A DNA stretch of 64,000 nucleotides, taken from NCBI GenBank assembly GCA_024234635.1, contig JACKNX010000004.1:62001-126000 (forward strand), given 5' to 3'. This DNA comes from Pseudomonadales bacterium. GTDB taxonomy: Bacteria; Pseudomonadota; Gammaproteobacteria; Pseudomonadales; Azotimanducaceae. This document shows positions 42,357 to 51,356 of the stretch, piece by piece. The position numbers were made by a program, and so were the translations under genes. The notes beneath the pieces were generated by a model. The model saw only the letters and a program-made list of their open reading frames with translations. It searched no databases and had not been told where the DNA came from. Numbering within the stretch: the first letter of the stretch is position 1; the number at the start of each line of letters is the position of its first letter.

Positions 42357-43556
42357 TCAGTCGTAGGCGCCGACGATACACACCGCGGCCACATTGGACA
42401 TGGGGGAGCCACCCAGATTGTGGGTCATGCCGATACGCGGGTTGGCGAGCTGTCGATCGCCGGCCCTTCCGGTGAGCTGCAGATACATCTCGTACAACAT
42501 GCGTATACCGGAGGCGCCGATCGGATGCCCGAAACACTTGAGTCCACCGTCGATCTGACAGGGAATCTGACCGTCGGCGTCATAGAAACCATCCATCACA
42601 TCCTTGATGGCGCCGCCTTCCGGCGATAGCTGGAGATCTTCCATGGTGACCAGCTCCGTGATCGAGAAGCAGTCATGGCACTCGAACATGCTCACTTCGT
42701 CCCGCGCCTTCTTGATGCCGGCCTCCTTGTACGCTTTGGCTGCGGCGATGCGCGTCGTATGGAAGTAGCTGCCGTCCCACGAGTTGTGACCGGCTTCGGA
42801 GCCATTGGACAATGCCAGCTGCAGCGCCTTGATGCTGACGATGTCGCTCTTGCCCAGCGAGCGGGCGATTTCCGGTGTGGTCACGATGGCGCACGCGGCA
42901 CCGTCGCTCACACCGCAGCAGTCGAACAGACCCAGCGGCTCGGCGATCATCGGCGCATTCAACGCCTGGTCCTCGGTGATCGGCTTGCGCAGATGCGCTT
43001 TCGGATTGCGGGCCCCGTTGGCATGGCTTTTTACGGATACGTGTGCAATGGCGCGCTTGAGGTCATCGCGGGACACGCCATGCTTGGCACGGTAGGCGCT
43101 GGCAAGTTGTGCGAAGTTGCCCGGAGCCGAACCGTTGGCAGCCCATTGTGGGTTCAGGGTGCCACCGCCGCCCGCGGGCAAACCGCCGTAGCCGGTGTCC
43201 TTGAGCTTTTCCACGCCCAGCGCCAGCGCAATGTCCGCGGCGCCGGACGCCACTGCGTATACCGCGCCGCGGAAGGCTTCCGATCCGGACGCACAGAAAT
43301 TTTCGACTCGGGTTACGGCGATGTTCGGCAGTCGCAGCGCAATCGAAAGAGGCAGCCCGCCCTTACCGACATTGATTTCCTCGAAGTGGGTGGAAAACCA
43401 CGCCGCGTCGATCTGGCTGACATCGATGCCCGCGTCAGCAATTGCCTCGGAGAACGCTTCGACCATCAGTTCCTCGGCGCCGCAATCCCAGCGTTCGCCA
43501 AATCGCGAGCAACCCATGCCCAGGATTGCCACCTTGTCCTTGATCCCTGCTGCCAT
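42357..43556 (-). CDS. SCP-x-like thiolase (acetyl-CoA acetyltransferase family)
   Basis: A 399-residue thiolase of the non-specific lipid-transfer type. The nucleophile Cys sits in TRVENFCASGSEAFRGAVYA. The C-terminal motifs are CFGHPIGASGIRMLYEMYLQ and HNLGGSPMSNVAAVCIVG. The N-terminus DKVAILGMGCSRFGERWD is typical of this subgroup. It would cleave a 3-oxoacyl-CoA in beta-oxidation, or condense acyl-CoAs. It lies between the HMG-CoA-synthase-like fusion and the dehydrogenases. Confidence 0.88.
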   Translation of the reverse strand: MAAGIKDKVAILGMGCSRFGERWDCGAEELMVEAFSEAIADAGIDVSQIDAAWFSTHFEEINVGKGGLPLSIALRLPNIAVTRVENFCASGSEAFRGAVYAVASGAADIALALGVEKLKDTGYGGLPAGGGGTLNPQWAANGSAPGNFAQLASAYRAKHGVSRDDLKRAIAHVSVKSHANGARNPKAHLRKPITEDQALNAPMIAEPLGLFDCCGVSDGAACAIVTTPEIARSLGKSDIVSIKALQLALSNGSEAGHNSWDGSYFHTTRIAAAKAYKEAGIKKARDEVSMFECHDCFSITELVTMEDLQLSPEGGAIKDVMDGFYDADGQIPCQIDGGLKCFGHPIGASGIRMLYEMYLQLTGRAGDRQLANPRIGMTHNLGGSPMSNVAAVCIVGAYD

Positions 43557-43594
43557 ATCGGTCTCCGGGTAGTCGTCAGAAATTGCGCTGAATT

Positions 43595-45070
43595 CTATGC
43601 CTGTCCCCGTTCGGGTGCACGGCAGGCCGGTGCGGCCTTCCAGAAGTAGCGGACGAAGCCCCGCAGGCGGTCATAGGACTTCACCCGGAACACCATCCGC
43701 ACGGGGGTGCCGACATCAATTTCACCGACGCTGACGTCGGTGAAATCGGTCATGAAACGGCCGCCGTTCGCAAAATTGATCATCCCGTAGTGTGCCGGTG
43801 GATCAGCGGTATACGTGAGGTAGTCCGCGGACCACGTGACGATGCTGGCCTTTTCCTCCCGGAAGGGGTGCGGTTCCTGGGTATGCGTGGCGCGACACTG
43901 GGGATTGACGCAGATGTCCGCCCGCGGGAATTGCAGCGTGCCGCACACTGTACAGCGGCCACCCACCAGTCCCGTGAGCATATCGCGCTTGCGGTAGGTG
44001 ACCGTGAGTGCGGTCTTGAAATCGTCCTTTTCGGCGCGCATGCCCTTCTCGAGGGCCACGAGGTTGTTGAAAGCCAGGTATTTCTGATAGTTGTCTTCCG
44101 CAACCCGGGTCGCCAGTGTGGCGCTGTAGGCGTTGCCCATCGCACGGGCGCCCGCCGCGTCATTTATGCGCAGCACGATGGCATCGCATCCCTGACCAAA
44201 TCCGCACACCACGATGGCCTGCCCCGCCACCAGTTCGGCAGTGGCAAGCCGTGCGCCGAGCATCAGGAACGGATGCGCGACACCGGCTTCACCGACCTCG
44301 GCGGCCAGCGTGTCCGCTACCGCGTCGCTCGCGATGCCGGCCGCTTTGGCAACACTGGCCGTGGCCCCGCGGATGGTGGAAGGCAGGATGAAGTGCGCGA
44401 CATCCGTGGCACCGAGCCCCGCCTTCTTCAACGCTTTGCCCACCGCCTCCGGCACGATGCGGGCCAGCCCTTCGTCGCGAATCCAGCGTTCTTCCCACCC
44501 GTAGTCGAAATCTTCGCCCGCGCCTCGAAAATGGTCGATGAAGTCCACCGTGGCGGTGTGCGCGGCGACAAACTCCAGCGCACATGCGCCGCTGCCAACG
44601 AACATGGCGGCCGCGCCATCGCCGTTGTCCAGTTCACCCGCGCTGGCCGCCTTGCTGCGGCGCTTGTCGCTGGCGATCACCAGGGCGTCCGCATGCTGGC
44701 CGCTGGCGACGGCGGCAAAGGCCTGCAGCAGCGCACTCGTGCCGGCACGTTGCGAAGCGCCCACGTCGATGGAGGCCAGGTCTTCGCCCAGGTTCAGGGC
44801 ACCGGCAACGATACCGCCATGCTGGCGGTCGGCGAATGGCGCACTGGTGCTGGCGAACGCAATGAGGCTTGTCGTGCGGCGGTCGCCCAGGCAGGCGCGG
44901 GACGCCTCTACACCCATGGTGACAGCGTCTTCGTCCCAGTTGCACATGCTGCGCTCTCCCTTTGCCTTGCCGGCAAGGCCCGGATCCGCCCAGCGGTGAG
45001 CGTCGACGATGGCCTTGCGCGACAGGCGCAGGCGCGGCAGATAAGCAGCGTAGGCGGCAATTCCGACCAT
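43595..45070 (-). CDS. HMG-CoA synthase-like/DUF35 OB-fold fusion protein
   Basis: About 491 residues from the ATG at 45070 (MVGIAAYAAYLPRLRLSR). The first 340 residues resemble HMG-CoA synthase and KAS III enzymes (STSAPFADRQHGGIVAGALN, DNGDGAAAMFVG). In the nucleophile region the sequence is IDVGASQRAGTSALLQAF, with no Cys. The C-terminal 140 residues are a DUF35 module: zinc ribbon CTVCGTLQFPRADIC and a following Cys, then an OB-fold (VVTWSADYLTYTADPP-like). Such proteins form complexes with thiolases; here the thiolase gene is next in the operon. Confidence 0.82.
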   Translation of the reverse strand: MVGIAAYAAYLPRLRLSRKAIVDAHRWADPGLAGKAKGERSMCNWDEDAVTMGVEASRACLGDRRTTSLIAFASTSAPFADRQHGGIVAGALNLGEDLASIDVGASQRAGTSALLQAFAAVASGQHADALVIASDKRRSKAASAGELDNGDGAAAMFVGSGACALEFVAAHTATVDFIDHFRGAGEDFDYGWEERWIRDEGLARIVPEAVGKALKKAGLGATDVAHFILPSTIRGATASVAKAAGIASDAVADTLAAEVGEAGVAHPFLMLGARLATAELVAGQAIVVCGFGQGCDAIVLRINDAAGARAMGNAYSATLATRVAEDNYQKYLAFNNLVALEKGMRAEKDDFKTALTVTYRKRDMLTGLVGGRCTVCGTLQFPRADICVNPQCRATHTQEPHPFREEKASIVTWSADYLTYTADPPAHYGMINFANGGRFMTDFTDVSVGEIDVGTPVRMVFRVKSYDRLRGFVRYFWKAAPACRAPERGQA

Positions 45071-45361
45071 GGTGTCCCTTCTCGTTCGTTTGTCTGCTGG
45101 TGAGGTATCTGCATGGTAGAACCAGACCAGGTTGTGGTTACCCCTTGGCGGCGCGACGCGGCGCTGGAAATTGTCCCCAGGCAACGCCCGTGGTCCGCTA
45201 CCGATGACCGGTTGCGCCGCGAACCGGGGTTGCCGAGCGTCGAATTCGTCTGCCGCGCAGTCACCCGGACGGGATAAAACGGCAGCGCAGTATAAGGGAT
45301 TTCGCGTCCCGCACCTCCCGCGTCACAATGCCTGCCAGGAGAACAGCAAAACAGGCAGGTC
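45071..45361. other. Divergent intergenic region upstream of hemF
   Basis: A 291-base region between the minus-strand degradation operon and hemF (plus). It must carry both promoters. I see no clear operator, and open frames here are extensions of the flanking genes without support. Confidence 0.4.
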
Positions 45362-46258
45362 ATGGCAGTCGACATGCACGAGGTGCGCAACTACTTCATC
45401 CAGCTGCAGGAATCGATCTGCGCCCGGCTGGAAGCATTTGAGCCAACGATGAGGTTTCTGCGCGAAGACATTGAAACACCAGGAGGTGGGTTATCCCGCC
45501 CTCGCGTCATCGCTGGCGGAGAGGTCATCGAGAAGGCCGCCGTGCAGTTCACCCACAGCATTGGTGCGGCCCTGCCCCCATCCGCGACAGAGCGCAATCC
45601 GCATCTGGCGGGGCGCCCGTTCCAGGCCGCGGCAATCTCGCTGATCGTGCACCCGTTGAACCCGTACGTGCCCACCACGCACATGAACCTGAGGTATTTT
45701 GTGGTCGACGGCGTGGATGGTACCTGGTACTTCGGGGGCGGTTTCGACCTCACGCCGTTCTATGCCAACCGTCAGGACATCGTGCACTGGCACCGCACCG
45801 CGGCGGCGGCCGCCGGCGAACACTACCCGGCGATGAAAGCAGCCTGCGATGACTATTTCTATCTTCCGCACCGCCAGGAGCCGAGGGGCGTGGGGGGCGT
45901 GTTCTTTGACGACTGGACCACAGGGGGGGACGCTGCAAGCTTTGCTCTCGTGCAGCGCATCGGCGATGCCTTCCTGCCGGCGTATGTTCCCATCGTGGAA
46001 CGGCGAAAGGATCAGCCGTATCGCGAACGGGAACGAAACTGGCAGTGTTACCGGCGCGGGCGGTATGCGGAATTCAATCTGGCCATCGACCGGGGCACGC
46101 GTTACGGCTTGCAAAGCGGCCGCCGTATCGAAAGCGTACTGGCTTCGCTGCCGCCGGTGGTGACCTGGGAGTATCAGCGGGCCATTCCGCACGGCAGCCC
46201 GGAAGCGGCGCTCATGGACGCACTGACGCCCCGTGACTGGCTCGCGAATGCCGACTGA
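45362..46258 (+). CDS. hemF: Aerobic coproporphyrinogen III oxidase
   Basis: A 298-residue HemF, the oxygen-dependent enzyme that decarboxylates coproporphyrinogen III to protoporphyrinogen IX. Motifs: RPFQAAAISLIVHPLNPYVP, THMNLRYF, TWYFGGGFDLTPFY, KAACDDYFYLPHRQEPRGVG, GVFFDD, YRRGRYAEFNLAIDRGT and SLPPVVTWEYQRAIPHGSPE. It is a complete dimer-type enzyme. The start at 45362 follows CAGGCAGG; the ATG at 45374 would also give a normal N-terminus. Presence of HemF indicates aerobic growth. Confidence 0.96.
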   Translation: MAVDMHEVRNYFIQLQESICARLEAFEPTMRFLREDIETPGGGLSRPRVIAGGEVIEKAAVQFTHSIGAALPPSATERNPHLAGRPFQAAAISLIVHPLNPYVPTTHMNLRYFVVDGVDGTWYFGGGFDLTPFYANRQDIVHWHRTAAAAAGEHYPAMKAACDDYFYLPHRQEPRGVGGVFFDDWTTGGDAASFALVQRIGDAFLPAYVPIVERRKDQPYRERERNWQCYRRGRYAEFNLAIDRGTRYGLQSGRRIESVLASLPPVVTWEYQRAIPHGSPEAALMDALTPRDWLANAD

Positions 46259-46276
46259 GCCGGCCGTGGCGACGGA

Positions 46277-46594
46277 TTATTCGGTGATCAGCGCCAGGCT
46301 GTCATGTACGCGGGTTACACCCTTTACCGTGCTGGCGATACGCAGCGCCCTTGCCCGCAGCACTTCGCTTGGAATACGGCCGGCCAGCGTCACAACCCCC
46401 TGGTAGACGTCCACGTCGATCGACAGGCCCTGGATGTCCGGGTCGGCGATGAGTTTGGCTTTGATCGTCGTGAGAATGGCGGTGTCGTCCGTCACCTCGC
46501 CGGGTGTCCGCCGGTTCGGGTCGTCATATGTCTGGCACGCTGCCAGCGCCGCAAGAAGCGTTACTAGCAGGAAACTCCGCAACAGGCTGATCAT
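46277..46594 (-). CDS. BON-domain lipoprotein
   Basis: About 105 residues from the ATG at 46594. The signal sequence ISLLRSFLLVTLLAALAAC ends in a lipobox at Cys20. The mature part is a single BON domain: ILTTIKAKLIADPDIQGLSI, VDVYQGVVTLAGRIPS and GVTRVHDSLALI. BON proteins bind envelope components. It is convergent with hemF (18 bases apart). OsmY and DolP have two BON domains; this is a one-domain form. Confidence 0.85.
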   Translation of the reverse strand: MISLLRSFLLVTLLAALAACQTYDDPNRRTPGEVTDDTAILTTIKAKLIADPDIQGLSIDVDVYQGVVTLAGRIPSEVLRARALRIASTVKGVTRVHDSLALITE

Positions 46595-46782
46595 GGCTGG
46601 TCCTTTTTCCGATTGACTGAATGACGCGCTGACGGGCGGCAACCGAAGTCGGGATTGAGGTTGATGGAAATTGCGCGCAGTGTAACAGCTTGTTTTCCGT
46701 ATCGCTTGAGCAACCCCCCGCCCCGGGCGAGGCAAAGCTGAGGACGAATACCCTGACTCATGCCATGAACAAGGAGGCCACC

Positions 46783-47703
46783 ATGACTGAATTCACTGTT
46801 CTTGCCGAAGGGCTGAAATTTCCGGAGGGGCCCATTGCGCTTGCGGATGGTTCGGTGCTGGTCGTGGAGATTGCGCGCGGCACCCTGTCACGCGTACGTG
46901 ACGGTCATGTCGAGGTGGTGGCGGAGCTGGGTGGCGGGCCGAATGGGGCCGCCATCGGCCCGGATGGCGCGGTCTACGTCTGCAACAATGGCGGCTTTCA
47001 GTGGATCGAGCGCAACGGCCTGCTGTTCCCGGGTGAAGAGCCCGAGAACTATGGCGGTGGACGGATCGAGAAGGTCGATCTCGCCACCGGGCGCACCGAG
47101 ATTCTCTACACCAATTGCCAGGGGCAGCCGTTGCGCGGACCGAACGACCTGGTCTTCGATCGCCACGGCGGTTTCTGGTTCACCGATCATGGCAAGACAC
47201 GCCCGCGCGAGCGGGATCGTACCGGTGTCTTCTATGCCAAAGCCGACGGCTCGTTCATTCGCGAGGTGATTTTCCCCATGGAGGGGCCGAACGGTATCGG
47301 TCTGTCGCCAACCGAGGACGAACTCTATGTCGCCGAGACGCCGACGGGCAGGGTCTGGGCCTTCTCGATCGCGGAGCCGGGAGTCCTCAAGAAGGATGGA
47401 GGGGACAGACCGGATGGGGGGCGCCTGTTGCCCGGTCGCCCTGGTTATTACCTGTTCGATTCACTGGCGGTGGATGGACGTGGCAACGTCTGCGTCGCCA
47501 CCATCATCGACGGCGGTATCACGATTCTGTCGCCACGCGGCGATGCACCGGGGTTCGTACCGCTGCCTGACATCGTCACCACCAATATCTGCTTCGGCGG
47601 GCCTGGGCTCGGCACAGCCTTCGTCACCCTGAGTTCCACGGGCAGACTGGTGTCGCTGCCCTGGCCGGAGCGTGGATTGAAGCTGAATTTCCAGGCCGGT
47701 TGA
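46783..47703 (+). CDS. SMP-30/gluconolactonase-type lactonase
   Basis: A 306-residue six-bladed propeller protein. The ATG at 46783 has AAGGAGG at ideal spacing. Family motifs: LKFPEGPIALADGSVLVVEI (metal Glu in the FPEGP loop), GPNGAAIGPDGAVYVCNNGG, RGPNDLVFDRHGGFWFTDHG and GPNGIGLSPTEDELYVAET. The divalent metal site is complete in outline. It hydrolyses a sugar or other lactone; the substrate is unknown. It is divergent from the BON lipoprotein. Confidence 0.88.
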   Translation: MTEFTVLAEGLKFPEGPIALADGSVLVVEIARGTLSRVRDGHVEVVAELGGGPNGAAIGPDGAVYVCNNGGFQWIERNGLLFPGEEPENYGGGRIEKVDLATGRTEILYTNCQGQPLRGPNDLVFDRHGGFWFTDHGKTRPRERDRTGVFYAKADGSFIREVIFPMEGPNGIGLSPTEDELYVAETPTGRVWAFSIAEPGVLKKDGGDRPDGGRLLPGRPGYYLFDSLAVDGRGNVCVATIIDGGITILSPRGDAPGFVPLPDIVTTNICFGGPGLGTAFVTLSSTGRLVSLPWPERGLKLNFQAG

Positions 47704-47795
47704 CAGGCCGGCAACAGGTGGTCGGTAACGGTTGTTTCCGATCACCCAAGCTGAGTAGACTAGGCGCTTCGATCACGGGGGATCAGCGGGGAATC

Positions 47796-48206
47796 ATGCG
47801 CAGGCCGTTTGGCAACAGCAACGACGACGTTCAGGAACAGCAGATCAACCTCACGCCCATGCTGGACGTGGTGTTCATCATGCTCATTTTCTTCATCGTC
47901 ACCGCCACCTTCGTCAAGGAAGTGGGTATCGACATCAACCAGCCGGACAACAACCAGCCGGTCAATCCCGATCCCAACAAGAAGAGTATCGTCGTTCGCA
48001 TTACGTCACGTGACCGCATCATCATTGGTCAGAACGACGTGGACATTCGCTCCGTACGCGCCAATATCGAGCGTCTGCACGCGGAGAATCCCGAAGCGCC
48101 GGTCGTCGTGGATGCGGACCCCGATTCTTCCACCGACTCGCTCATCCAGGTGATGGACGCTTCGCGGCAGGCTGGCGTGTACAACGTCTCGCTGGCGGCG
48201 AACTGA
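47796..48206 (+). CDS. ExbD/TolR-family biopolymer transport protein
   Basis: A 136-residue ExbD-like protein. The N-terminal transmembrane helix has the essential Asp: INLTPMLDVVFIMLIFFIVT. The periplasmic part (GIDINQPDNNQ, IVVRITSRDRIIIGQNDVD) is short and complete. ExbD works with ExbB to use the proton motive force for TonB-dependent or TolA-like transport. No exbB or tonB is adjacent here, so it is either an orphan or partners with a pair encoded elsewhere. Confidence 0.87.
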   Translation: MRRPFGNSNDDVQEQQINLTPMLDVVFIMLIFFIVTATFVKEVGIDINQPDNNQPVNPDPNKKSIVVRITSRDRIIIGQNDVDIRSVRANIERLHAENPEAPVVVDADPDSSTDSLIQVMDASRQAGVYNVSLAAN

Positions 48207-48385
48207 GTCCGATCCCGTTTTTCGATCCTGTTACTCGATGCCGTCTCTGGGTGGGCGGCTGCTGACGCTCGTCCCACTGATTTCCTGAGCATCTCTCTGC
48301 TGTGGCAGCGCCCCCCCCCTGCGCTGTACAGTCCCCGGTCCTATTTCACGGTGCCGTCGGGCACGTCAACGGGAGTGCCATCATC

Positions 48386-49510
48386 ATGCTGAACAGACTC
48401 GACGACTATCCGATTCACCAGACTCCGGAGCCCATCGCGCACGCAGCGACCACGGATCGTAACCTCTACGATCGCACCTGGTTCAATGGCTACGTGGCGG
48501 ATGGTTCGTATTACTTCGGCATCGGCATGGCAATCTACCCGCACCGCGGGATTCTCGACTGTGCCTTCAGCGTGGTGCAGAAGGACATGCGACAGCACTG
48601 TTTTTACGGGTCCCGCCGGGCTCCGCTGGAACGTACGGACATGCAGGTCGGACCGTTTCGCCTGGAAGTGATCGAACCGCTCAGGCGCACCCGCGTGATT
48701 CTTGACGACAACGCCACCGGAGTTGCCTGCGACCTCACCTTCTCCACCCGTACTGCCGCCATCCAGGAGGCGCGCCAGACGCTGTGGTCGGGTACGCGCC
48801 GCGTGATGGACGCCACCCGCTTCGATCAATTTGGTCGCTGGTCGGGTGTCATCCGCAGCCCGGACGGGGAAATCCGCGTTGATGCAAATACGTGTTTCGG
48901 CACCAAGGACCGCTCCTGGGGAGTGCGCCAGGTAGGCGAACCGGAGTCCGGCGGTGCGCCCAACGTGCCGAATGGCATAGCGTTCATGTGGGCGCCGCTG
49001 TTCTGGGACGATCACGTCTCCCATGCCATCTTCTTTGACGGTCAGCGGGGTGAGGCGCTGGTGCGTGAGGGCATCGTCGCGCCGCTGTACGCCAGCGAAG
49101 CCGAGGTGCCGGAGGCGACCGAGGCAAGGGACGAGCGCATGGCGACAGCACGTCACCGCATCAGCTACCACCGTGGTACGCGCCTGGCATCGGCGGTGGA
49201 ACTCGATCTCGTGGACCTGAACGAAAACACCCGCACGATTACCATGGAACCGATTCTCAAGTTCCAGATGAAAGGGCTTGGTTACGGGCACCCGGAATGG
49301 GGTCAGGGCATGTGGAAAGGCGAGCTGGCCGTTGGCGGCGAATCCTTCGATCCGCGACAACTCGACCCGCTGGCGCGGGAAAATCTGCACACGCAGCAGG
49401 TGGTGCGAACCTCGGATGGCAGCCGTGAAGGGATTGGCGTATTCGAGCAGATTGTCGTCGGGCCCTACGAACCAGCCGGATTCACGCAGTTTTTCGATGG
49501 CGCCCGCTAA
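48386..49510 (+). CDS. Conserved-looking hypothetical protein (AttH/CrtC-like features)
   Basis: About 374 residues from the ATG at 48386, with GGGAG upstream. It appears beta-rich: YVADGSYYFGIGMAIYPHRG, YGSRRAPLERTDMQVGPFRL, GTRRVMDATRFDQFGRWSG, FGTKDRSWGVRQVGEPE and HRISYHRGTRLASAVELDLV. The pattern is reminiscent of lipocalin-like AttH/CrtC proteins of lipid metabolism, but I cannot assign a function. It overlaps the following threonine aldolase gene by 14 bases. Confidence 0.65.
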   Translation: MLNRLDDYPIHQTPEPIAHAATTDRNLYDRTWFNGYVADGSYYFGIGMAIYPHRGILDCAFSVVQKDMRQHCFYGSRRAPLERTDMQVGPFRLEVIEPLRRTRVILDDNATGVACDLTFSTRTAAIQEARQTLWSGTRRVMDATRFDQFGRWSGVIRSPDGEIRVDANTCFGTKDRSWGVRQVGEPESGGAPNVPNGIAFMWAPLFWDDHVSHAIFFDGQRGEALVREGIVAPLYASEAEVPEATEARDERMATARHRISYHRGTRLASAVELDLVDLNENTRTITMEPILKFQMKGLGYGHPEWGQGMWKGELAVGGESFDPRQLDPLARENLHTQQVVRTSDGSREGIGVFEQIVVGPYEPAGFTQFFDGAR

Positions 49511-50501
49511 CGCTCCAGCCGTCGATCTGCGCAGCGACACGGTCACCCGGCCCACGCCTGGCATGCGTGAGGCAATGGCCAGGGCCGAAGTCGGCGACGA
49601 CGTGTTTGGCGAAGACCCAACTGTCAATCGGCTGCAGGCGACCGCAGCCGCATTGCTCGACAAGGAAGCCGCGCTATTCGTCTCCAGCGGTACGCAGGCG
49701 AACCTGCTGGCCGTGCTGTCGCATTGCCAGCGCGGCGAGGAGTACATTGCCGGCGATCATGCACATGCCTACTGGTACGAAGCCGGTGGCGCCGCGGTTC
49801 TTGGCAGTGTCCAGCCGCAACCCGTGCCCATGGCGGCGGACGGCACGGTGCCGCTGGATCGCGTGCGTGCGGTTGTCAAACCCGATGATTTCCACTTCGC
49901 CCGAACGCGCCTGTTGTGCATCGAGAACACCTGCAATGGCAAGCCTCTGCCCCGCGACTATCTCATTGACGCAGGTACGCTCTGCCGGGAACTCGGTCTG
50001 GCGCTGCACATGGACGGCGCGCGCCTGTTCAATGCCGCAATCGCCCAGAACATCGATGCAAAGGCGCTGGCGGAACCCTGCGACAGTGTCAGCGTATGCC
50101 TCTCCAAAGGGCTGGGAGCGCCGGTCGGTTCGCTCCTGCTGGGCAGCGTGGAGTTCATTGCCAGAGCCAGGCGGCTGCGCAAGATGCTGGGTGGTGGCAT
50201 GCGCCAGGCGGGCATCCTGGCCGCCGCGGGTCTGTATGCGCTCGAAAAGCACATCGCCCGTCTCGTCGTCGATCATGTCCGCGCGGAACGTATCGCGGCG
50301 GTGCTTTCGGAACGATTTCCCGGCAAGATCCGGCAGCACACCAACATGATCTTTCTTGGACTGCCTGACGGGCAACTCAAGCCCTTCCTTGCTCACATGA
50401 ATGCGCACGGCATACTGGTCAGCCGGCCACGCTGGGTCGTGCATCTGGACGTCGACGATGCGGCTGAGGCGCGTACCATCGATGCCATACGGGCTTACTG
50501 A
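49497..50501 (+). CDS. ltaE: Low-specificity L-threonine aldolase
   Basis: A 334-residue PLP enzyme that splits L-threonine (and allo-threonine) into glycine and acetaldehyde. The N-terminus VDLRSDTVTRPTPGMREAM is diagnostic. AEVGDDVFGEDPTVNRLQ, SSGTQANLLAVLSHCQRGEE, ENTCNGKPLP, LHMDGARLFNA and SVCLSKGLGAPVGSLLLG (Lys in CLSKG binds PLP) complete the set. The ATG is inside the end of the preceding gene. Confidence 0.93.
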   Translation: MAPANAPAVDLRSDTVTRPTPGMREAMARAEVGDDVFGEDPTVNRLQATAAALLDKEAALFVSSGTQANLLAVLSHCQRGEEYIAGDHAHAYWYEAGGAAVLGSVQPQPVPMAADGTVPLDRVRAVVKPDDFHFARTRLLCIENTCNGKPLPRDYLIDAGTLCRELGLALHMDGARLFNAAIAQNIDAKALAEPCDSVSVCLSKGLGAPVGSLLLGSVEFIARARRLRKMLGGGMRQAGILAAAGLYALEKHIARLVVDHVRAERIAAVLSERFPGKIRQHTNMIFLGLPDGQLKPFLAHMNAHGILVSRPRWVVHLDVDDAAEARTIDAIRAY

Positions 50502-50521
50502 CAGATCGCCGGACGCCCTGA

Positions 50522-51307
50522 TCAGACGCTCGGCACAACCTGATCGCCGAGCGTGAGCCTGCCTGTTGTACGGGCAATGAGATTGACGCCGAACATCACA
50601 CCAGCATCGGTGCGGCGATAGCTTCCCAGTGTGCGCAGTGGTTGCTGTCCCGGGTCCGGCACGCCTGTCTGTGGGTCGATGGTGGTGAACACGCAGCGAT
50701 CGCAGGGTTTGACGACCTCAAACTCGACGGTGCCAATACGCACGTGCCGCCAACCGTCTTCGGCAAAGGCCGTGCAACCGGTCACCACCAGATTCGGCCG
50801 GAATCGCCCCATCGCGACAGGCACGCGCAACCGTCCATTGAGGTCCGTCAACGACGCGTCACTGATGAGCAGGTACGGATACCCGTCCGCGAACGCAAAG
50901 CGAATGCCCGGGGCGGTGCGCAGCACGCGGTTGGACGCAGCGCCGATGTAGGCGAGATGCACCGGTATGCCCAGATAGTCACTGAACCAGTCATCCGCGG
51001 CTTTGTCGCCCCTCAGCGCGTCGAACGTATCGGCCCAGACGCGGGTTTGCCAGGGAGTGGCGAATCGGGAGACATCCACTTCGAACGCCGGCATGCCCGG
51101 CGCAGTCAACCGTAAGCCAAAGGCACCTGGTGTCGCTTCGATCAGCACCAGCCTGGGTTGTTCCCTGCCGGTGACGAAGCTTCCGTCGGGGTGCGTCACC
51201 ATCCACTGACGATCCGCTTCGAGTCCTGCCTCGGTGACCTGCGCGGTTGCCAGCGCGTTGCCGCGGCAGGATTTCAATGGGTAGTGGTAGAGCGCGCTCA
51301 GGTGCAT
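50522..51307 (-). CDS. MOSC-domain protein (YcbX/mARC-like)
   Basis: A 261-residue protein with an N-terminal beta-barrel (LSALYHYPLKSCRGNALATA, DRQWMVTHPDGSFVTGREQP) and a MOSC domain with the conserved Cys in FEVVKPCDRCVFTTIDPQTG. These proteins bind the molybdenum cofactor and reduce N-hydroxylated compounds. There is no C-terminal ferredoxin domain, unlike E. coli YcbX. It is convergent with ltaE and separated from the nucleoside transporter gene by about 50 bases. Confidence 0.88.
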   Translation of the reverse strand: MHLSALYHYPLKSCRGNALATAQVTEAGLEADRQWMVTHPDGSFVTGREQPRLVLIEATPGAFGLRLTAPGMPAFEVDVSRFATPWQTRVWADTFDALRGDKAADDWFSDYLGIPVHLAYIGAASNRVLRTAPGIRFAFADGYPYLLISDASLTDLNGRLRVPVAMGRFRPNLVVTGCTAFAEDGWRHVRIGTVEFEVVKPCDRCVFTTIDPQTGVPDPGQQPLRTLGSYRRTDAGVMFGVNLIARTTGRLTLGDQVVPSV

Positions 51308-51356
51308 CGTTCCTTTCCTTCGTCTCCTGCTGGCTAGCGTCTTCCGATGACGGCAA

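Noticed and set aside
43790..45103. 437-codon plus-strand open frame
   Set aside because: Runs opposite the HMG-CoA-synthase-like/DUF35 gene, which has clear motifs. The antisense frame is an effect of GC-rich codon bias.
48341..49747. 468-codon minus-strand open frame
   Set aside because: Covers parts of two plus-strand genes, including conserved threonine aldolase; no recognisable protein features.
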